DNA of 64,000 nt from Lathyrus oleraceus (GCF_024323335.1 NC_066581.1:444689816-444753815); one strand, 5' to 3'. Positions 13,294 to 26,165 are shown, counted from the first letter of the stretch. Numbers and translations are program-made. Notes: generated from the sequence alone by a model not told the origin.

Positions 13294-16200
13294 TTAGATC
13301 GATGCAAAATAACGGGAATATCAACAGAAGTCCAATTGTTGCATGTCTTTCCATGCGTTACAAAGTTGGTGCAGTCTTCCTCTTCGCTATCCTCTAGCAC
13401 AACAGCTAAGTGTTGTTCGTTGCCAAGAATGAACCCTTCGCTACGGAAGCTGAGTTGTATATCTTCAGATCTAAAAGTTGATGAGCCTTTATGAAACCCC
13501 AAACTGGTTCTGCCTTTGTTGTCGGAGACCTCTACCATGCGCCCCCACTGATCAACATCACCTTCAACAATCTTATAAGCATCTTTCAACGAGGACATAG
13601 GTGCCCCAACTCTCTTCTCAGTAGCAATAGATAAGGCTTGGAACGAAGTTCCAACCTCATCCTCAGCTTCAACATACGAGAAAGATGACAGCTGACTAAC
13701 CAACAACGCCTTCTCTCCTCCAACAATCACAAGCTTGCCATTCTTGACAAATTTCAATTTCAGATGCAGAGTGGAGGTAACAACTCCTGCCTCATGAATC
13801 CATGGCCTTCCCGATAAACAACTGTAGGTCGGGTGAATATCCATTACTTGAAAAGTAATCTGAAAATCACTCGGACCTATCTTGAGTGGAAGGTCCACTT
13901 CACCAATTACTGTCTTGCGTGAACCGTCAAAGGCTTTGATGATTATACCACTGTACCTCATAGGTGCTCCTTGGTAAGATAGCTTTGACAAAGTTAACTT
14001 CGGATGCACATTCAATGACGAACCGGTGTCAACAAGCACGTTTGACAAAGCATCTTCCTTACAGTTCATTGAAATATGCAAAGCCAGATAATGATTTCTT
14101 CCCTCCTCAGGGAGTTCTTCGTCGCAGAAGCTGAGATTGTTACATGAAGTGATGTTAGCCACGATGTGATCAAACTGATCCACAGTAACATCATGCTTTA
14201 CGTATGCTTGTTCAAGAACTCTTTGTAGTGCTTCTCTGTGCGCTTCGGAATTCATCAGTAGAGACAACACTGAGATTTTTGAGGGAGTCTGGAGCTGCTG
14301 CTCAACCATATTAAACTCGCTCCTCTTTATCAATCGGAGTACCTCATCATCATCATTGGCTTTTAAGTTGCTGGATTCACCAGACTTATCTTTTCAACAT
14401 CCAACTGGATCTACATTAGGCACCTCCGCCTTCTTACCAATAATCGTTTCCTCTTTGTTTTCTGGGAACACCGGCCCAAAAACTCGACCACTGCGGGTCA
14501 CCTTCGTTACATCGGCAATGCTCACTACTGAACTAGTCGTAGGTAACGGGACCTCTTGACCATTCTTTATCATTGTAGCATGGTACTGGTATGGTACAAC
14601 CTTATTAGATAAATACGGGACTGGGCCCGTGAACCGTATTACCAACGGCGATAGTGATCTTTGACTGACATTCTTATTGTTTCTGCTATCATATTGGATT
14701 ACCAACCGCTCTTATTGTTTGAAAACGGGCACTATTACATTGACGTCGTCATCTGCATGACGAGATTGAACAATTTGGATCATGCGTTCATCCAACAGAC
14801 GTTGGATGTCCCTTTTCACTACATCACACCCTCTTGGGTTCACACTACAAACAACACAACCATCATGGTCATGTTCACAGTCACTCACCATACAGATATC
14901 CTTATGCATCTGCACCAAGGATCTTTGGATAAATCGGACGTCATAAACCTTGAATTCTCCAGAACAAGATTCCACCATATTCACTGAAGAGTTCCCATGA
15001 GCGGGCAAAGGGTTCGCTTTCACATTTGGTGTGCGGTCCTCAAAGGACACCATACCACTCTTCATAAGCTTGTGAACCTCATACTTCAATGGATAGTAGT
15101 TTTCAATATCGTGTCCGAGTGCTCCTTGGTGAAAAGCACAATGAAGCTCAGGTTTATACCACCAGGGAGGTGGTTCTGGGATCTGCGGTGGGTTCCTCGG
15201 TTGAATTAAGTTCTTAAGAACTAGCAAGGGATACAACTCTGCATACGACATAGGAATTGGGTCAAAAGAGACCTTCTTCCTCTCAAAGTTCTGCTGATGA
15301 TGATTGTTGTTGGTATTGTTGTGGTTGTAGGTGTTCGTTCTTTGTTGCGGTTGTTGTTGTTGACGTTGATGTTGTTGTTGTTGTTGTTGAATTGGTGTTG
15401 CTTGTTGATTAGAAAATACAGAAATTACTAATGACACTTGATGATGATGATGTTGAAGGGGTGGTGGATTACTTCTGATTTGAGGCCTCCTCTGCCTCCC
15501 ACTGACTACTGCTTTGGCCTCACTATCTTTCTTCTTACCAAAGTTGCTACCATATCTCTTGCTTGTTGACGCCTCATCTCATGACAACCGTCCTTCCCGG
15601 ACTCCTTCCTCAAGTCTCATCCCCATATTTACCATTTCGGTAAAATCACTGGGGGCACTAGCGATCATGCGTTCATAATAAAATGAACTCAGAATTTTCA
15701 AGAAGATTTTCGTCATTTCTTTCTCCTCCAAAGGAGGAGTGATCTGGGCAGCCAAATCCCTCCATCTTTGCACGTATTCTTTAAATGTCTCTTTATCCTT
15801 CTGAGACCTAGACCTTAACTGGTCTCTATCCGACTCCATGTCCACATTATACTTGTATTGCTTCACAAAAGCCTCTCCCAAGTTGTTGAAAGTGCGAATT
15901 CTTGCACTATCCAACCTCATGTACCAACAAAGTACAACACCAGTCAGGCTATCTTGGAAGTAGTGAATAAGCAATTGATCATTATCTGTCTGAGTAGCCA
16001 TCTTGCGGGAATACATCATAAGATGATTGAGCAGACAAGAGTTCCCCTTATATTTTTCAAAGTCAGGCACTTTGAACTTCACTGGGATCTTGACGTTGGA
16101 CACTAAGCATAACTCAACAGCACTCTTCCCAAACAGATCTTTACCTCTCAGCGCCTTCAATTCCTTGCGCAACTCAAGAAACTGATCTTTCATTTTGTCC

Positions 16201-16515
16201 ATCTTCGCATAAACATCTGGACCCTCAGACGACTCGGAATGATAGATGGTATCCTCTACGCGAGGCAAAGTATGCACAACGGGAGGTGGCACGGACATGA
16301 CCGGGCTAGATGCCGACATGGAAGCAAATGTAGGTGCAAGGCCTTCGGGCACACAGTTGGGCGGCATTCCCCACCTCTGAAGTAAGAGTCCTCGCGGGAG
16401 GAGTTGCAGGGGTTAAAGATGCTTGATTCAGTGCATCAAGAACTGACTCCATCATGGCTTCCAGGCGGGCGATCTCGTCCTTCAGCTCCCTATTCTCTTG
16501 CTCCAAATGTTCCAT
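13290..16515 (-). pseudogene. gag-pro: Element B gag-pro (degenerate)
   Basis: The start is the ATG at 16513-16515, opening MEHLEQENREL, a coiled-coil-like N-terminus. A deletion near 16370 removes the Pro-rich segment seen in E and shifts frame. From 16367 one frame runs to 13290 with only three stops: 15579-15581 (TGA), 14712-14714 (TAA) and 14394-14396 (TGA). Gag core blocks include YFQDSLTG, LRWYM-like and FKEYVQRWRDLA. Then come a Gln/Asn-rich tract, a CHHC zinc-knuckle-like motif with its last Cys replaced by Tyr (HDIENYYPLK), and an aspartic protease with intact VDTGSSLNV and a conserved RPWIHEAG block. The C-terminus ends on the splice donor. Confidence 0.9.
15293..15400 (-). repeat. 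Low-complexity GTT/CAA trinucleotide tract coding Gln/Asn/His runs in Gag
   Basis: Runs of GTT on the plus strand translate on the minus strand as a Gln-, Asn- and His-rich linker between the Gag core and the zinc-knuckle-like motif. The same linker occurs in C (about 36180-36240), D (about 44080-44145) and E (about 57350-57420) at different lengths, as expected of slippage. Confidence 0.8.
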
Positions 16516-16822
16516 GATTTTCTGATGATTGCCTTGGGTATTGTACTGGTGAGTCAGCTTGGCTAAAGCATAGAAGAAACACCAATCAGGCATCTGGCGA
16601 AAACCTGCTTATGTAAATGATGCATGAAATGCAATGCTTGATTATTTTTGTTTTTCAAGGAACTTACTATATCATTTACAAATGTATAATATTTAAATGG
16701 AAATTGTAATAATTTGATATGACCAAAAACCTATTTTTATTTATATAAATTGGAAGGATTACATTGAGTACAATTTTAGAAACCAAAACAAAAAGATACA
16801 AGAGAAAAGGAGACTAGTCATC
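16516..16822 (-). other. Spacer between ORF1 and gag, element B
   Basis: Short A/T-rich spacer. It includes TGATGCATGAAATGCAATGC-like sequence shared with the D, C and E spacers. No gene seen. Confidence 0.6.
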
Positions 16823-18314
16823 CTAAGGATGCCTAACAACAATGTCAGAAGATCTGGCTGTAGGCGCATACTTCCTTCGAATGCGACGGATCTAGGTCCC
16901 AAAATAAGCCTTCATTTGAGTCTTCTCGAGGACAAGCTGATCAACAATCCTCTTCCAAGCAACAGAAGGTTGAGGCATGCCAGAAGATGAAACCTTTGGG
17001 TCTCTCTCTCTTCGTAACTCGGTCTTCAAGTAGTTCGATAAGCGCATCTTTGTCCTTAGACTCTAATTACAACTCTTCATGCTTCTTACTCAAAGCACGA
17101 AAGCGCTCTTCCCTCATATCTTTCTCTTGCTTCATCTTGGTGAGCGCGTCTTCCAACTCCTCTACATCTTGGTTAAAGAGAGTTAATGGCTCAACCACAA
17201 TAATAGACATAGGTCTTTCGCAAGGATAAGTCATCTTTAACTCCATAGCTCTCTTCTTCACCCAAAGAGTGTAAGCTTCCCAAGCTACACAATTGCATGG
17301 ACCAAGCTCAGATCTTTCTTTCCTATGCACATTATGTCAAGCATGCACAATCTTATGCGTTAAATGTTGGGAATATTTACCCTCTTGATAGAAATAACCT
17401 TCTAACAACATGTTATTAGGTTTGCCTCTCAAGGGGGACCCAAGTTGACGACGAGCCAAAGCATCGTTGTAGTTAATTCCTCCTTATGTACTAATGAGAG
17501 GCACATTAGAGAATTCACCACAACTATCAATAATCTCCAAATTGCTCAAAGAAGGATCATACCAAACTATATCATCATTAGTGAGAGACATAAGTCTCTG
17601 AGACCACCTTAGACATTGTTTATTCTCCACAAAAGCAGGTGTCTTAGGCAATTGTGAAATAAACCACTTGTACAAAAGAGGGATACAACAGACGATAGTT
17701 CCCCCAATCCTTAGAATTCCTTAGATGAAAAGAGAAATACATATCACCCAATAAAGTAGGCACAAGATTCCCAATCAAGAAAAGTATAATGGCATTAACA
17801 TCAACAAAACCGTCAATGTTAAGGAACAAAGTTAATCCATAGATGAGCAACACAAAGATAACTTCAAAAGCATCCACACTACCAGCTTGAGCGAAAGTAG
17901 TAGCTTCCTTGATGAGGAAATCAGATGGCAACCCAAACAATCCCCCTTTATTCACCCAATGAGCATCTATCTCAGACTTCTTCAAGTGAAGAGCTTCAGC
18001 AATAATACTAGATCGGGGAATCTCCTCCAATCCACTAAAAGGAACTCTACTAGAAATAGGTATCCTCAGAAGATGAGAATACTCCTCCAAGGTAGGCACA
18101 AGTTAAAAATCTGGGAAAGTGAAACAAGGGTAGAGAGGATCATAGAACTGCACTAGCACACTCAAGAGTCCTTCAACCACATCATAGACAGAAGCTTCCC
18201 ATGACGTTGTTTGAAGTCCAAGGGATCTAATAAAAAAGATGATAGCTTCCTTAACTCTTTCAAGTCGTGACATCTGAAACTGTACTTCTTAGTGTTCCTT
18301 CGTCCATAATCCAT
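16823..18314 (-). pseudogene. Element B ORF1 (degenerate)
   Basis: Starts at the ATG of MDYGRR (18312-18314) and ends at a TAG at 16823-16825, matching the E ORF1 end by position. Length is near 497 codons before lesions. Lesions: a roughly 10-bp deletion near 18185, TAA in place of Gln near 18105, a 1-nt insertion near 17710 after NSKDWG, TAA for CAA near 17484, a stop near 17340, and a stop after KKHEEL at 17067. The conserved body (DSCGEFSNVPL, PCNCVA, WVKKRAMELKM, CERPMS) and an acidic, Lys/Glu-rich C-terminal helix are recognisable. Function is not established; relation to plant-mobile-domain/DUF7745 proteins is from family recall. Confidence 0.85.
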
Positions 18315-19157
18315 GGTTTGAAAATATTTGCAAATGATACCTTAGTTCCTTAAAATCTTTTTGTGATGAATGTTATGATGCGCATGAATGTGTGAATGCA
18401 ACAGTCACAAATAAGGGACCACACACAAGGAAAACAAAGGTCAAGGGATGAATCAAGTCATTGTCAAGATCAATCATCCATTTTGGTGGATTATGGTTTA
18501 CACCTTATCAACACCCAAGTTCCACTGATATTGACAAGACTTGATTGGATCAACCAAGAATCAAGGGTTTGTTGTGAGTCACGAGCATGGAGTCTGGGTA
18601 AGAACCATCCCAAAGGAGTGAACTAAGGATAAAAACCTGTAGATCATGTTCTAAAAAGTTCCCAGAGTCTTAATTCCATATATCGGATATTACAGGTTAA
18701 GATGACTGACTCGTCGACCCATAATATTCTCAAAGAGAAACTCGTTTGAGTGTAGTATCGCGTAACAACTGTTATCAAGTCTACACTTGAACAGTTTCTG
18801 CACTACATCCTAAATAGGCCAAGATGGGTTAAATGTTCTAAGGTCCTCAGCTTCTCAGACCCAATTAGAGATAGTAATGCCTAACCACAAATACTTGTGT
18901 GACATTTCCAAACCCAAAGGAGTCTCCGCTGAGCGGATGGATCTCAAGCCAACTTGTTAAGGACTACTCCACGCAAGTCGAACATGACTATACCATCCTC
19001 CTATCTTAATTTCACTCAAGTTCGGGTTAGAACTTATCTCACAACTCAGAGATCACTAAGCACAACAAGCAGATTATATCACACATACATATATACAAAC
19101 ATCACATATATACAAATATATTCACACAAAAAGTAGGCTACACACATTGGAGACTAC
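18315..19157 (-). other. Untranslated leader of element B
   Basis: This lies between primer site and ORF1. It is homologous to 1111-1953 (A), to the D leader (40589-41365) in inverse orientation, and more distantly to the E leader (60205-61064). The block around TTTTGGTGGATTATGGTTTA is the best conserved part among the copies. No gene seen. Confidence 0.7.
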
Positions 19158-19175
19158 TCCCCAACAGAGTCGTCA
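19158..19175 (-). other. Primer-binding site of element B (16 of 18 match)
   Basis: Same position as in A, 9 nt from the LTR end, but with two changes from the exact site in A and E: TGACGACTCTGTTGGGGA on the element strand. Both are G/C-to-A/T transitions. Confidence 0.85.
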
Positions 19176-21889
19176 CTTAATTTCTGTAGTGGGAAATTCA
19201 TGATCATCAAGCTATTGAAAAGCTAGAGATCAAATAACAAGAGTCGCCGCCGTGCTTTTATTGTTTCCAAGGGAAAAGGGAAAAAGTACGAACAAAACCT
19301 AGAAGTAAGAAGTTTTCAAATCAAAACTAATAAAAAGTTAGAGATCACAGGTAAGGGGGTTGGTTACACAAAGGGAAGGTGTTAGCACCCAAAGTGTCCT
19401 AGGTACTCCTAGGGAACCCTTTTTGTGTGCGTATGTACTTGGTATAAAGTGATGTTTACAAACAAATAGAATAAGGGGATGAGAAAAGAATTTATTAATT
19501 ATATTTTTGTGTTTGACAAGACCTTCGGTCTTGTGCCTACATACCAACATAAAAATGAGGGATCAAAACCTCGTAGTTCGTGATACAAATTTCAAAGTGG
19601 ATGCATTGTTTTTAAGAAAAATTAAATTTGAAAGGCACAACGGCCTAAAAATGGTTTGAATGAGTTAGTTCTTTTTCTCTTTTTTGAAAGTTTAAGTCAA
19701 GTATAGTTAAGTCTATTTACAAATTTGATTTAAGAAAAGAAGTTTGAAAATGCAACTGCATAAGGCCAAAGTTTCTATTTTTTTTCAAAAGTGGTCAAAG
19801 TTTAGAACAAAAGTAGTTCACACAAAGAATATTTTGAAAAATGGAGGGAAAGATTTTGAAATTAAAGAAATGGGGAGAAGATGCAGAGAATACCCTATGT
19901 ACAAAACTAAAAGTTTAGAGGTGAAAAGATCTGACCAAATTGGTAGCAATCCAATAGACAAGAATGTCAATAGAAACCCAGAGTTCCCTTGGACTTTTAG
20001 AATCAAGAAACACACAAATGCACAATTATATTATCTTGAAGAGCAAGGCATCAAATAAAGATGGCCACATCCAAGCTTATCCATTCCATGATCTTCACCA
20101 AAATAGCCCATGTAACAGATGAATTCCACAGGTCACAGGTTCATAATAACAGCTTCACAATGATCATGTTACAGATGAATTTAGAGATGTCTTCAAAGAT
20201 GTATCAGATGAATTCCAAATTGCAGGCACTTGGTTCTTCAGTAAATTGGCATTGGCCAAGTCCTTTAGCTTAGGAAGGTTGCCTAGATTCTAAGTCCATT
20301 TGTCCAAGATCAAGCCAACAGTCCACACAAAAGTTTTTTAGGGTTTTTGTTGTTATTAGGTACATTAATGGTCAAAGACCACACAAACAAGGAAAGTATA
20401 CACAAGCAAAATATATCACACAATATGGTCCAAGTGGACAAAGTGAAAATTGCATTAATATAAACAATTAGAATGATGTGAACAATGGCAAATGAAATAT
20501 AATGCTAAAAGTAAATTGCATTAAAGTAAAAGCTTGAAATTAAAAGTTAGTAGTTAATTGGTTAGAAGTTAGTATTATTTTGCTTTTGCTTTTCATTTCA
20601 ATACATTCTTTGGAGAACACTCAACCCACTTATCACAAGCATGAATTCTTGAGCCAAAACATCTTCCAAAGGAAGGAAAGAAGGCCAAGTTTCCACACAA
20701 TACCATGAAAGAAGGGAGACATACAATCTTACTAACTAGAATGCTTTTGCCTTTTATGTCACAAATTTAGCGCTATGTTAAGAAATCATAATTAGACTTA
20801 TGTAGAAGTCACAACTATTTGAGGTCGAGAAATAGAATTTTGGTGTTAATGCATGTTAAAGACATAGTATAATGGACTATGCTCATGAAGCATACCACAC
20901 ACAAAAAGAATATGCAAAAGGTGTGGCCTAATCTCATCCATTCTCATGTAAATTTTTCAATCAACTAGCATTAGGACTTTGAGATATCATAGGCCAAATG
21001 AGATGAATGCATGAAAAAAGGGAATAAGATGAAGTGGGAGGGGAGTGGATCAAAACACAAATTGGTCAAAGGAGGACTTTTACCAAATTAATATCATCCA
21101 TTCATTTTGGGAGATGGAATGTACATTCCATCAATCCCCTAAATCCAATGATATTAATTTGACAAAGTCAAATCAACCTTGATCAAGGTCCAACAATAAG
21201 ATTCAAACATAAACAAGTCATCACAATTGGCCAAGAAATTTATTTGGCACTTATTCAAATAAAAAAAATACTAAAATAGTGCATTTAAATTAAATATGGT
21301 TTGTCCAATTCCTAAAATCTCATCAAAACACCAAAGAAATGGCCAAGAGATTTATCATAGGTCAAACAAGGTCAAAGGACCTTGGATAAAAAATTCATAA
21401 TTTTTGGACATTTAAAAATATTTTTAAACAATTAAAAACAAATGAAAAATCAATTAATTCATGAAAAATATTATTACTGATCCAAAAATTAATTTTAATT
21501 CAGAATATGAAAGGGAAAAGTTTTTGAAATTTTTTGGTGAAAGTCCCATATTTTTTGATTCAATATTGAATTTCATATGAATTATTAAAAATAATGCAAT
21601 TAAAATGAAAATTAAAATATAAAAAAAAACGTGGACCACTTGATCTCCCTCATTAATTGAGGTGGAAGATCAAGTGGCCAGAAACACACGTTCCACCGTG
21701 CACATGAGTTAGCGGGCAATAAGCATGGTATTAAAAAGGAACAAACCAGATTAAAACAAATGAGATGGATCATATGGCTGTGAGAGATGCCAACACATCG
21801 CCGAAGCTGTAGCTCCGATCTTCTTCTCCGGTGGACCTCACCGGACTGGTCCACCATCAACCATCACCAAAATTAAAAACAAGGACATG

Positions 21890-21892
21890 ATT
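21890..21892. repeat. 3-bp target site duplication (ATT), left side of the CACTA element
   Basis: ATT is repeated at 26876-26878 directly after the right terminus and is single at 4721-4723 in the unoccupied LTR. Confidence 0.9.
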
Positions 21893-22082
21893 CACTACGC
21901 CAAATAAGGGAAAAGAGGGCGCTTATTTTGGCCTATAACAACGCTTTTAAGCGCCCTCTAATCTGGCGCTGGCATAGGTAAAGACAGCGCTTTGTTCTCC
22001 TAGAGAAAGCGCTGTCTAAAGTGGCCACATTATAGTGCACTTTAAGAAAAAAGCGCTCTCTGGAGTGGTCCATACAAGGACA

Positions 22083-22335
22083 CCTTAGAGGGCGCTTTCT
22101 GGAAAAAGCGCCCTCTAAAGTTGTCAGTGTAAATGTTTAGAGGGCGCTTTCAGGAAAAAGCGCCCTCTAAAGTTGTCATTGTAAAGTGTTTAGAGGGCGC
22201 TTTCAGGAAAAAGCGCCCTCTAAAGTTGTCAATATAAAGTGTTTAGAGGGTGCTTTCAGGAAAAAGTGCCCTCTAAAGTTGTCAATGTAAAGTGTTTAGA
22301 GGGCGCTTTCTGGACAAAGCGCTCTCTAAAGTGTT
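22083..22335. repeat. Left subterminal repeat array of the CACTA element (53-bp period)
   Basis: TTTAGAGGG begins units at 22136, 22189, 22242 and 22295, a regular 53-bp step, with a diverged unit at 22083. Each unit is a near-perfect hairpin: AGAGGGCGCTTTC, a short GGAAA-type loop, then AAAGCGCCCTCT. Subterminal motifs of this kind bind the accessory transposon protein in En/Spm; that role here is inferred. Confidence 0.85.
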
Positions 22336-23276
22336 AGTTATTTTAAAAAAAATTGTTTGAAAAATAGTGGATATATATTTAATTGGTAACCTGTTCGCAT
22401 GCTGCAAAAGTGTAAAATTCATATTGATTTCATCCTTTAATCCAATGTTATACACCATTAATCCATTGATATATACAACATGAATCCATTTATATACAAC
22501 ATTAATCCTCCATATATACAACATTAATATATGATTCTTTGATCAACAATATACAACAACATATTCTCAAAGTACTACAATTAAGAGAATAAAACATAGC
22601 AACCAACACCCAGTGACCACTGTATCCAAAAGCTGTCTAGTAGTTCTAACCAATACTAAACAAAAACGCCCATCCACCCATGGTGGCAAACATGTTCTGT
22701 ATATCCAAAAGCTGTCTAGTAGTTCTATCGCACATCCATACAAAATAAGGCTCAACCAAAACAACAGATGGCAGCATAAGTAGTCCCCTGCAAAAAGAAC
22801 ACGTCCAAATGCAAATAACACAGAACTGTCAAAAGGCGATTGAGCAACAAATAGTAAACAATGGCATAAAGTTAAATGACATAGCTAATATTACTTGAAT
22901 TCCTGCATGGCTGTTAAGGTAAAAATCAAATTCCCTAGGGTGACAAATGCCGGTGTCTACCACGGTTCCTTTGACAATTTAGAACAACAAAATCAGCAAA
23001 AAGTGATAAATTCAAATGATAATATATACCAGCTGCGTTGAGAAATATATTGAAAAAACCTGGCATAATTTTTCCACTTCTATCGGTCTCTTTGGGGTTG
23101 ACAGGAAAGAGATGGGTGTGATGTCTCTTTTGGACCACTACAAAAGTAACTTTAGGTAGATACCCATCCTCTATTGAGACACAAGCCTGATGAAAAAAAA
23201 TTAAAAATTAAACGCAGAGAATTTAGTGGTGTATTTTATGAACGACAAAGTAACAAGAAATCAACTTTGAGAAGTC
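22336..23276. other. CACTA 3' region, no clear gene
   Basis: A/T-rich sequence with short repeats of ATATACAACATTAATCC type (about 22440-22560) and a repeated AAAAGCTGTCTAGTAGTTCTA (22627 and 22708, last base trimmed in places). Open frames here are short and have no recognisable domain. It may hold terminal exons of the second gene. Confidence 0.5.
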
Positions 23277-23669
23277 CTAAATTCTGCCTACAATACAGGG
23301 CTGCAAAGTTGATGCAACAAAAAACATATAACAATATATGGTAAGTACCTGTATCTCCGACCATATTTTTTCTTTGCCAACCTTCAAGTCCGGACTTCTC
23401 CAATTATCACATGTAATCGGAATATGTTGTCGAACAAGGAAACCAATGTAACTTGCCAACATTGAACCCTTATCTTTTGAAGATAGAATTGATATATGTT
23501 TAGATGGACATGTTCCATTGTCGTAGAGGGATACTTTCAAATATCCAGCATCATCATCTACGCGAATGAGGCTTGACGATAATAGAGCATCTCCATCTAA
23601 ACAAATATCAATTGATACTTTTGAGCATCCCTTGCCCCTTGCACGAATGATTGACTTCATAATAGCCAT
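23277..23669 (-). CDS. CACTA-encoded protein fragment of unknown function (130 codons)
   Basis: An open frame beginning MAIMKSIIRARGKG, about 120 bp downstream of the transposase remnant on the same strand. It has a stretch of alternating acidic and hydrophobic residues (SSLIRVDDDAGYLKVSLYDN) and a later WRSPDLKVGKEKIWSEIQ block, which looks like a conserved plant transposon ORF, but I cannot name the family. The last 20 residues after the EIQ segment look like read-through into an intron, so this may be one exon. Length and position suit a second, accessory CACTA gene. Confidence 0.45.
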   Translation of the reverse strand: MAIMKSIIRARGKGCSKVSIDICLDGDALLSSSLIRVDDDAGYLKVSLYDNGTCPSKHISILSSKDKGSMLASYIGFLVRQHIPITCDNWRSPDLKVGKEKIWSEIQVLTIYCYMFFVASTLQPCIVGRI

Positions 23670-23792
23670 TTTACCTGTAAAAAAGAAAACAATTAAAATC
23701 AGATGACAAATGTAAAAACAATTAAAATCATAAAAGTCATTTTACCTGTAATAAAGAAAACAATTAAAATCATTTGACCTGTACCTTTTTCA

Positions 23793-25534
23793 CTAAGTTC
23801 TCTTTCTTTTCTTGGTTGGAATATGTTCTACATGTCTCTTAACAACACGGACGGTTGGATTGATCCAAATACCCTCATTATGATCATTTCTAATATATGA
23901 ATCATTTGATATATTATTCTCATCTTGATCATTTCTGGTAAACGATTCAATCTCAACATCAATATCACCTTGATCTCCAGTGTTTTCATCAATTACTTTG
24001 TTGGAAAAAAGAACTATAGACCATTTCGTACTTTTCGGATCATTGACATAGAACACTTGTCTAGCTTGAGAGGCTAGAATAAAAGACTCATCTTTGTATC
24101 CCACCCTATTAAGATCCACTTGCAAAAATCCTGACTGATCCATTCGAATGCCGTTATTATTTTCAACCCACTTGCAACCAAATATAGGAATCTGAAACTT
24201 CTCATAATCAAACACCCAAATGCGCTCGATAACACCAAAATACGACAGATTTGCAAATTTGGGGTTTAAGTCCTTCACACTTGATATGTGCATTGCTTCA
24301 GCTACCACGGTGACACCACTATTCTGCATAGTACTTTTATCATCTTGTTCTTTGGTATAAAATGTGTATCCATTAATCGCGTATGCGCTATAAGAAAAAA
24401 CATGGAAACTTGGACCATATGCTAAGCATCTCAACCTTTCTATTATTGAAGCGGGATCTGAATAATACTTTGAATAAATATGATCCTTAAACCAAGGTAT
24501 AAAACATCGATTGTGCTCTCGTACTATCCAATTTTCATTTCTATTGGAATTTAAACCTCGGAGAACATCCTTGTGAATTTCAACATACGGCTCAACCTCA
24601 TTCTCATTGTGCAGAACATACAAATGCACTTGATCCCGTTCGACCCTTGATACTGCCACGATTTTATTTCCAATTAGATTTTTTCCTTCTTTCTTTTCGA
24701 CAAGCTGAGACTTGGGGAGTCCGATTGACTGAACATTAGACAAATATTCAGTACAAAACTCAATCGCTTCTTCAACAATGTATCTTTCAACCATACAACC
24801 TTCTGGTCGACTTCGGTTCTTCACGTACCCTTTTAATATTTTCATATAACGTTCAACAGGGTACATCCATCTCATATAAGCTGGTCCACACAATTGTGTC
24901 TCTTTCACAAGATGAACAACTAGATGTACCATTATGTCAAAAAATGATGGAGGAAAAAACATTTCAAGCTCACACAAAGTAATAACGATTTCTTTTTGTA
25001 ACATTGGTAAGATCGCAGGATTGATCACCTTACTGCAAATTGACTTGAAGAAAGAACACAACTTAGTTATAGAGCTTCTTACTTTTTCTGGAAGAATAGA
25101 ACGTATACCTATTGGGAGAAAATGTTCCATTATAACATGGCAATCATGGGTCTTTAAACTCTTTAACTTGAGGTCTTTCATAGACACAAGTCTTCTAATA
25201 TCTGAAGAGTACCCTTCTGGAACTTTAACTTCACTTAGAAACTTACACAATGTTTTTTCTCCTTTCTAGATAGAGTATAAGCAGCAGGCGGTAGATATCT
25301 TCGTTTTCCTTTCTTCAAGGGTCCTAATTCAGTTCTTATTCCCATCGTTATCAAGTCCTTTCTTGCCTTAAGGCCATCCTTAGACTTTCCTTGTATATTG
25401 AGTAACGTGCCAATAACACTTTCAAATACATTTTTTTCAATATGCATAACATCAAGAAAATGTCTCACATACAAGGACTTCCAATACGGCAATTCAAAAA
25501 AAACTGACCTCTTCTTCCACCCAAGCAAGGACAT
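23793..25534 (-). pseudogene. TNP2-like CACTA transposase, C-terminal remnant with frameshift
   Basis: The first part (25534-25235) matches the end of the tnp2 transposase region: VRHFLDVMHIEKNVFESVIG, then GIRTELGP and YLPPAAYTLSRKEK. The frame breaks in a poly-A run near 25258 by what looks like a 1-nt loss and resumes at 25250-23793 (485 codons). That part contains a DUF4218-type segment (CELEMFFPPSFFDIMVHLV, MRWMYPVERYMK) and a DUF4216-type segment (YFGVIERIWVFDYEKFQIP, LASQARQVFYV) by family recall. Everything N-terminal, including the DDE catalytic core, is missing. It ends in a basic stretch (KRHVEHIPTKKRKRT). Confidence 0.85.
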
Positions 25535-26165
25535 ATCATTCTACTGAGGTCTTCGGCGTGTGCAACGGAAAACTTAACGAATTCTAATACCCCATTCTCG
25601 TACTCTCTCGACAATCGATTGGAAGACATCCATGTATTATCCATTACTAATTAGAATAAACAAAAAACAATTTCTGAAGAGTTCAAACACATTCGGACCT
25701 AGGTTTCTAATGATACTGGTGTTGACACAAAATCAGATATTCATAGGTCGTATAACCCTAACTACTGGGTAATGTAGTCCCATTGCATGCGCTATCATGG
25801 TCACTAAAAACCAACCGTCAATTGCCTAATAAACCCAAACAAACGTAGGGCTTGAAATTTAACGCATGCGCTATCAAATTTAAAATGACTATGAATATTG
25901 AAACTTTACAGGTTGAAACAAATGTAGCATAGACAACAATAACATAAAACTGAAATGGGGCAAAGCTAAAACAAAGCAAGAAATAGGGCAAAGCTAAAAC
26001 GAAACAAACGTACCTTTGGTGCCAGAAGGAGGAAACGTCGTAGATCTAACAGAGGTGGAAGGAGAACGCCTTAGAACCCTAGCGTGAAAAAGAACGAAAA
26101 TAACAGAGAGTGAAATAACAAAACGCGCAGTATGTTATAATTTTAATGTTTACTAAAGGGGACCT
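25535..26165. other. CACTA 5' region between transposase remnant and right array
   Basis: No open frame of note. A tandem pair with GGGCAAAGCTAAAAC occurs near 25957 and 25987. The deletion that removed the transposase N-terminus must lie here or at 25535, because the promoter-side sequence passes straight into the C-terminal coding part. Confidence 0.5.

Noticed and set aside
22083..22335. Regular 53-bp repeats resembling a CRISPR array
   Set aside because: Units are contiguous hairpins without unique spacers, and they sit at the end of a CACTA transposon in a plant genome.
22567..23138. Short open frames in the CACTA 3' region (84 and 67 codons)
   Set aside because: No recognisable motif and they overlap small direct repeats; not enough to call exons.
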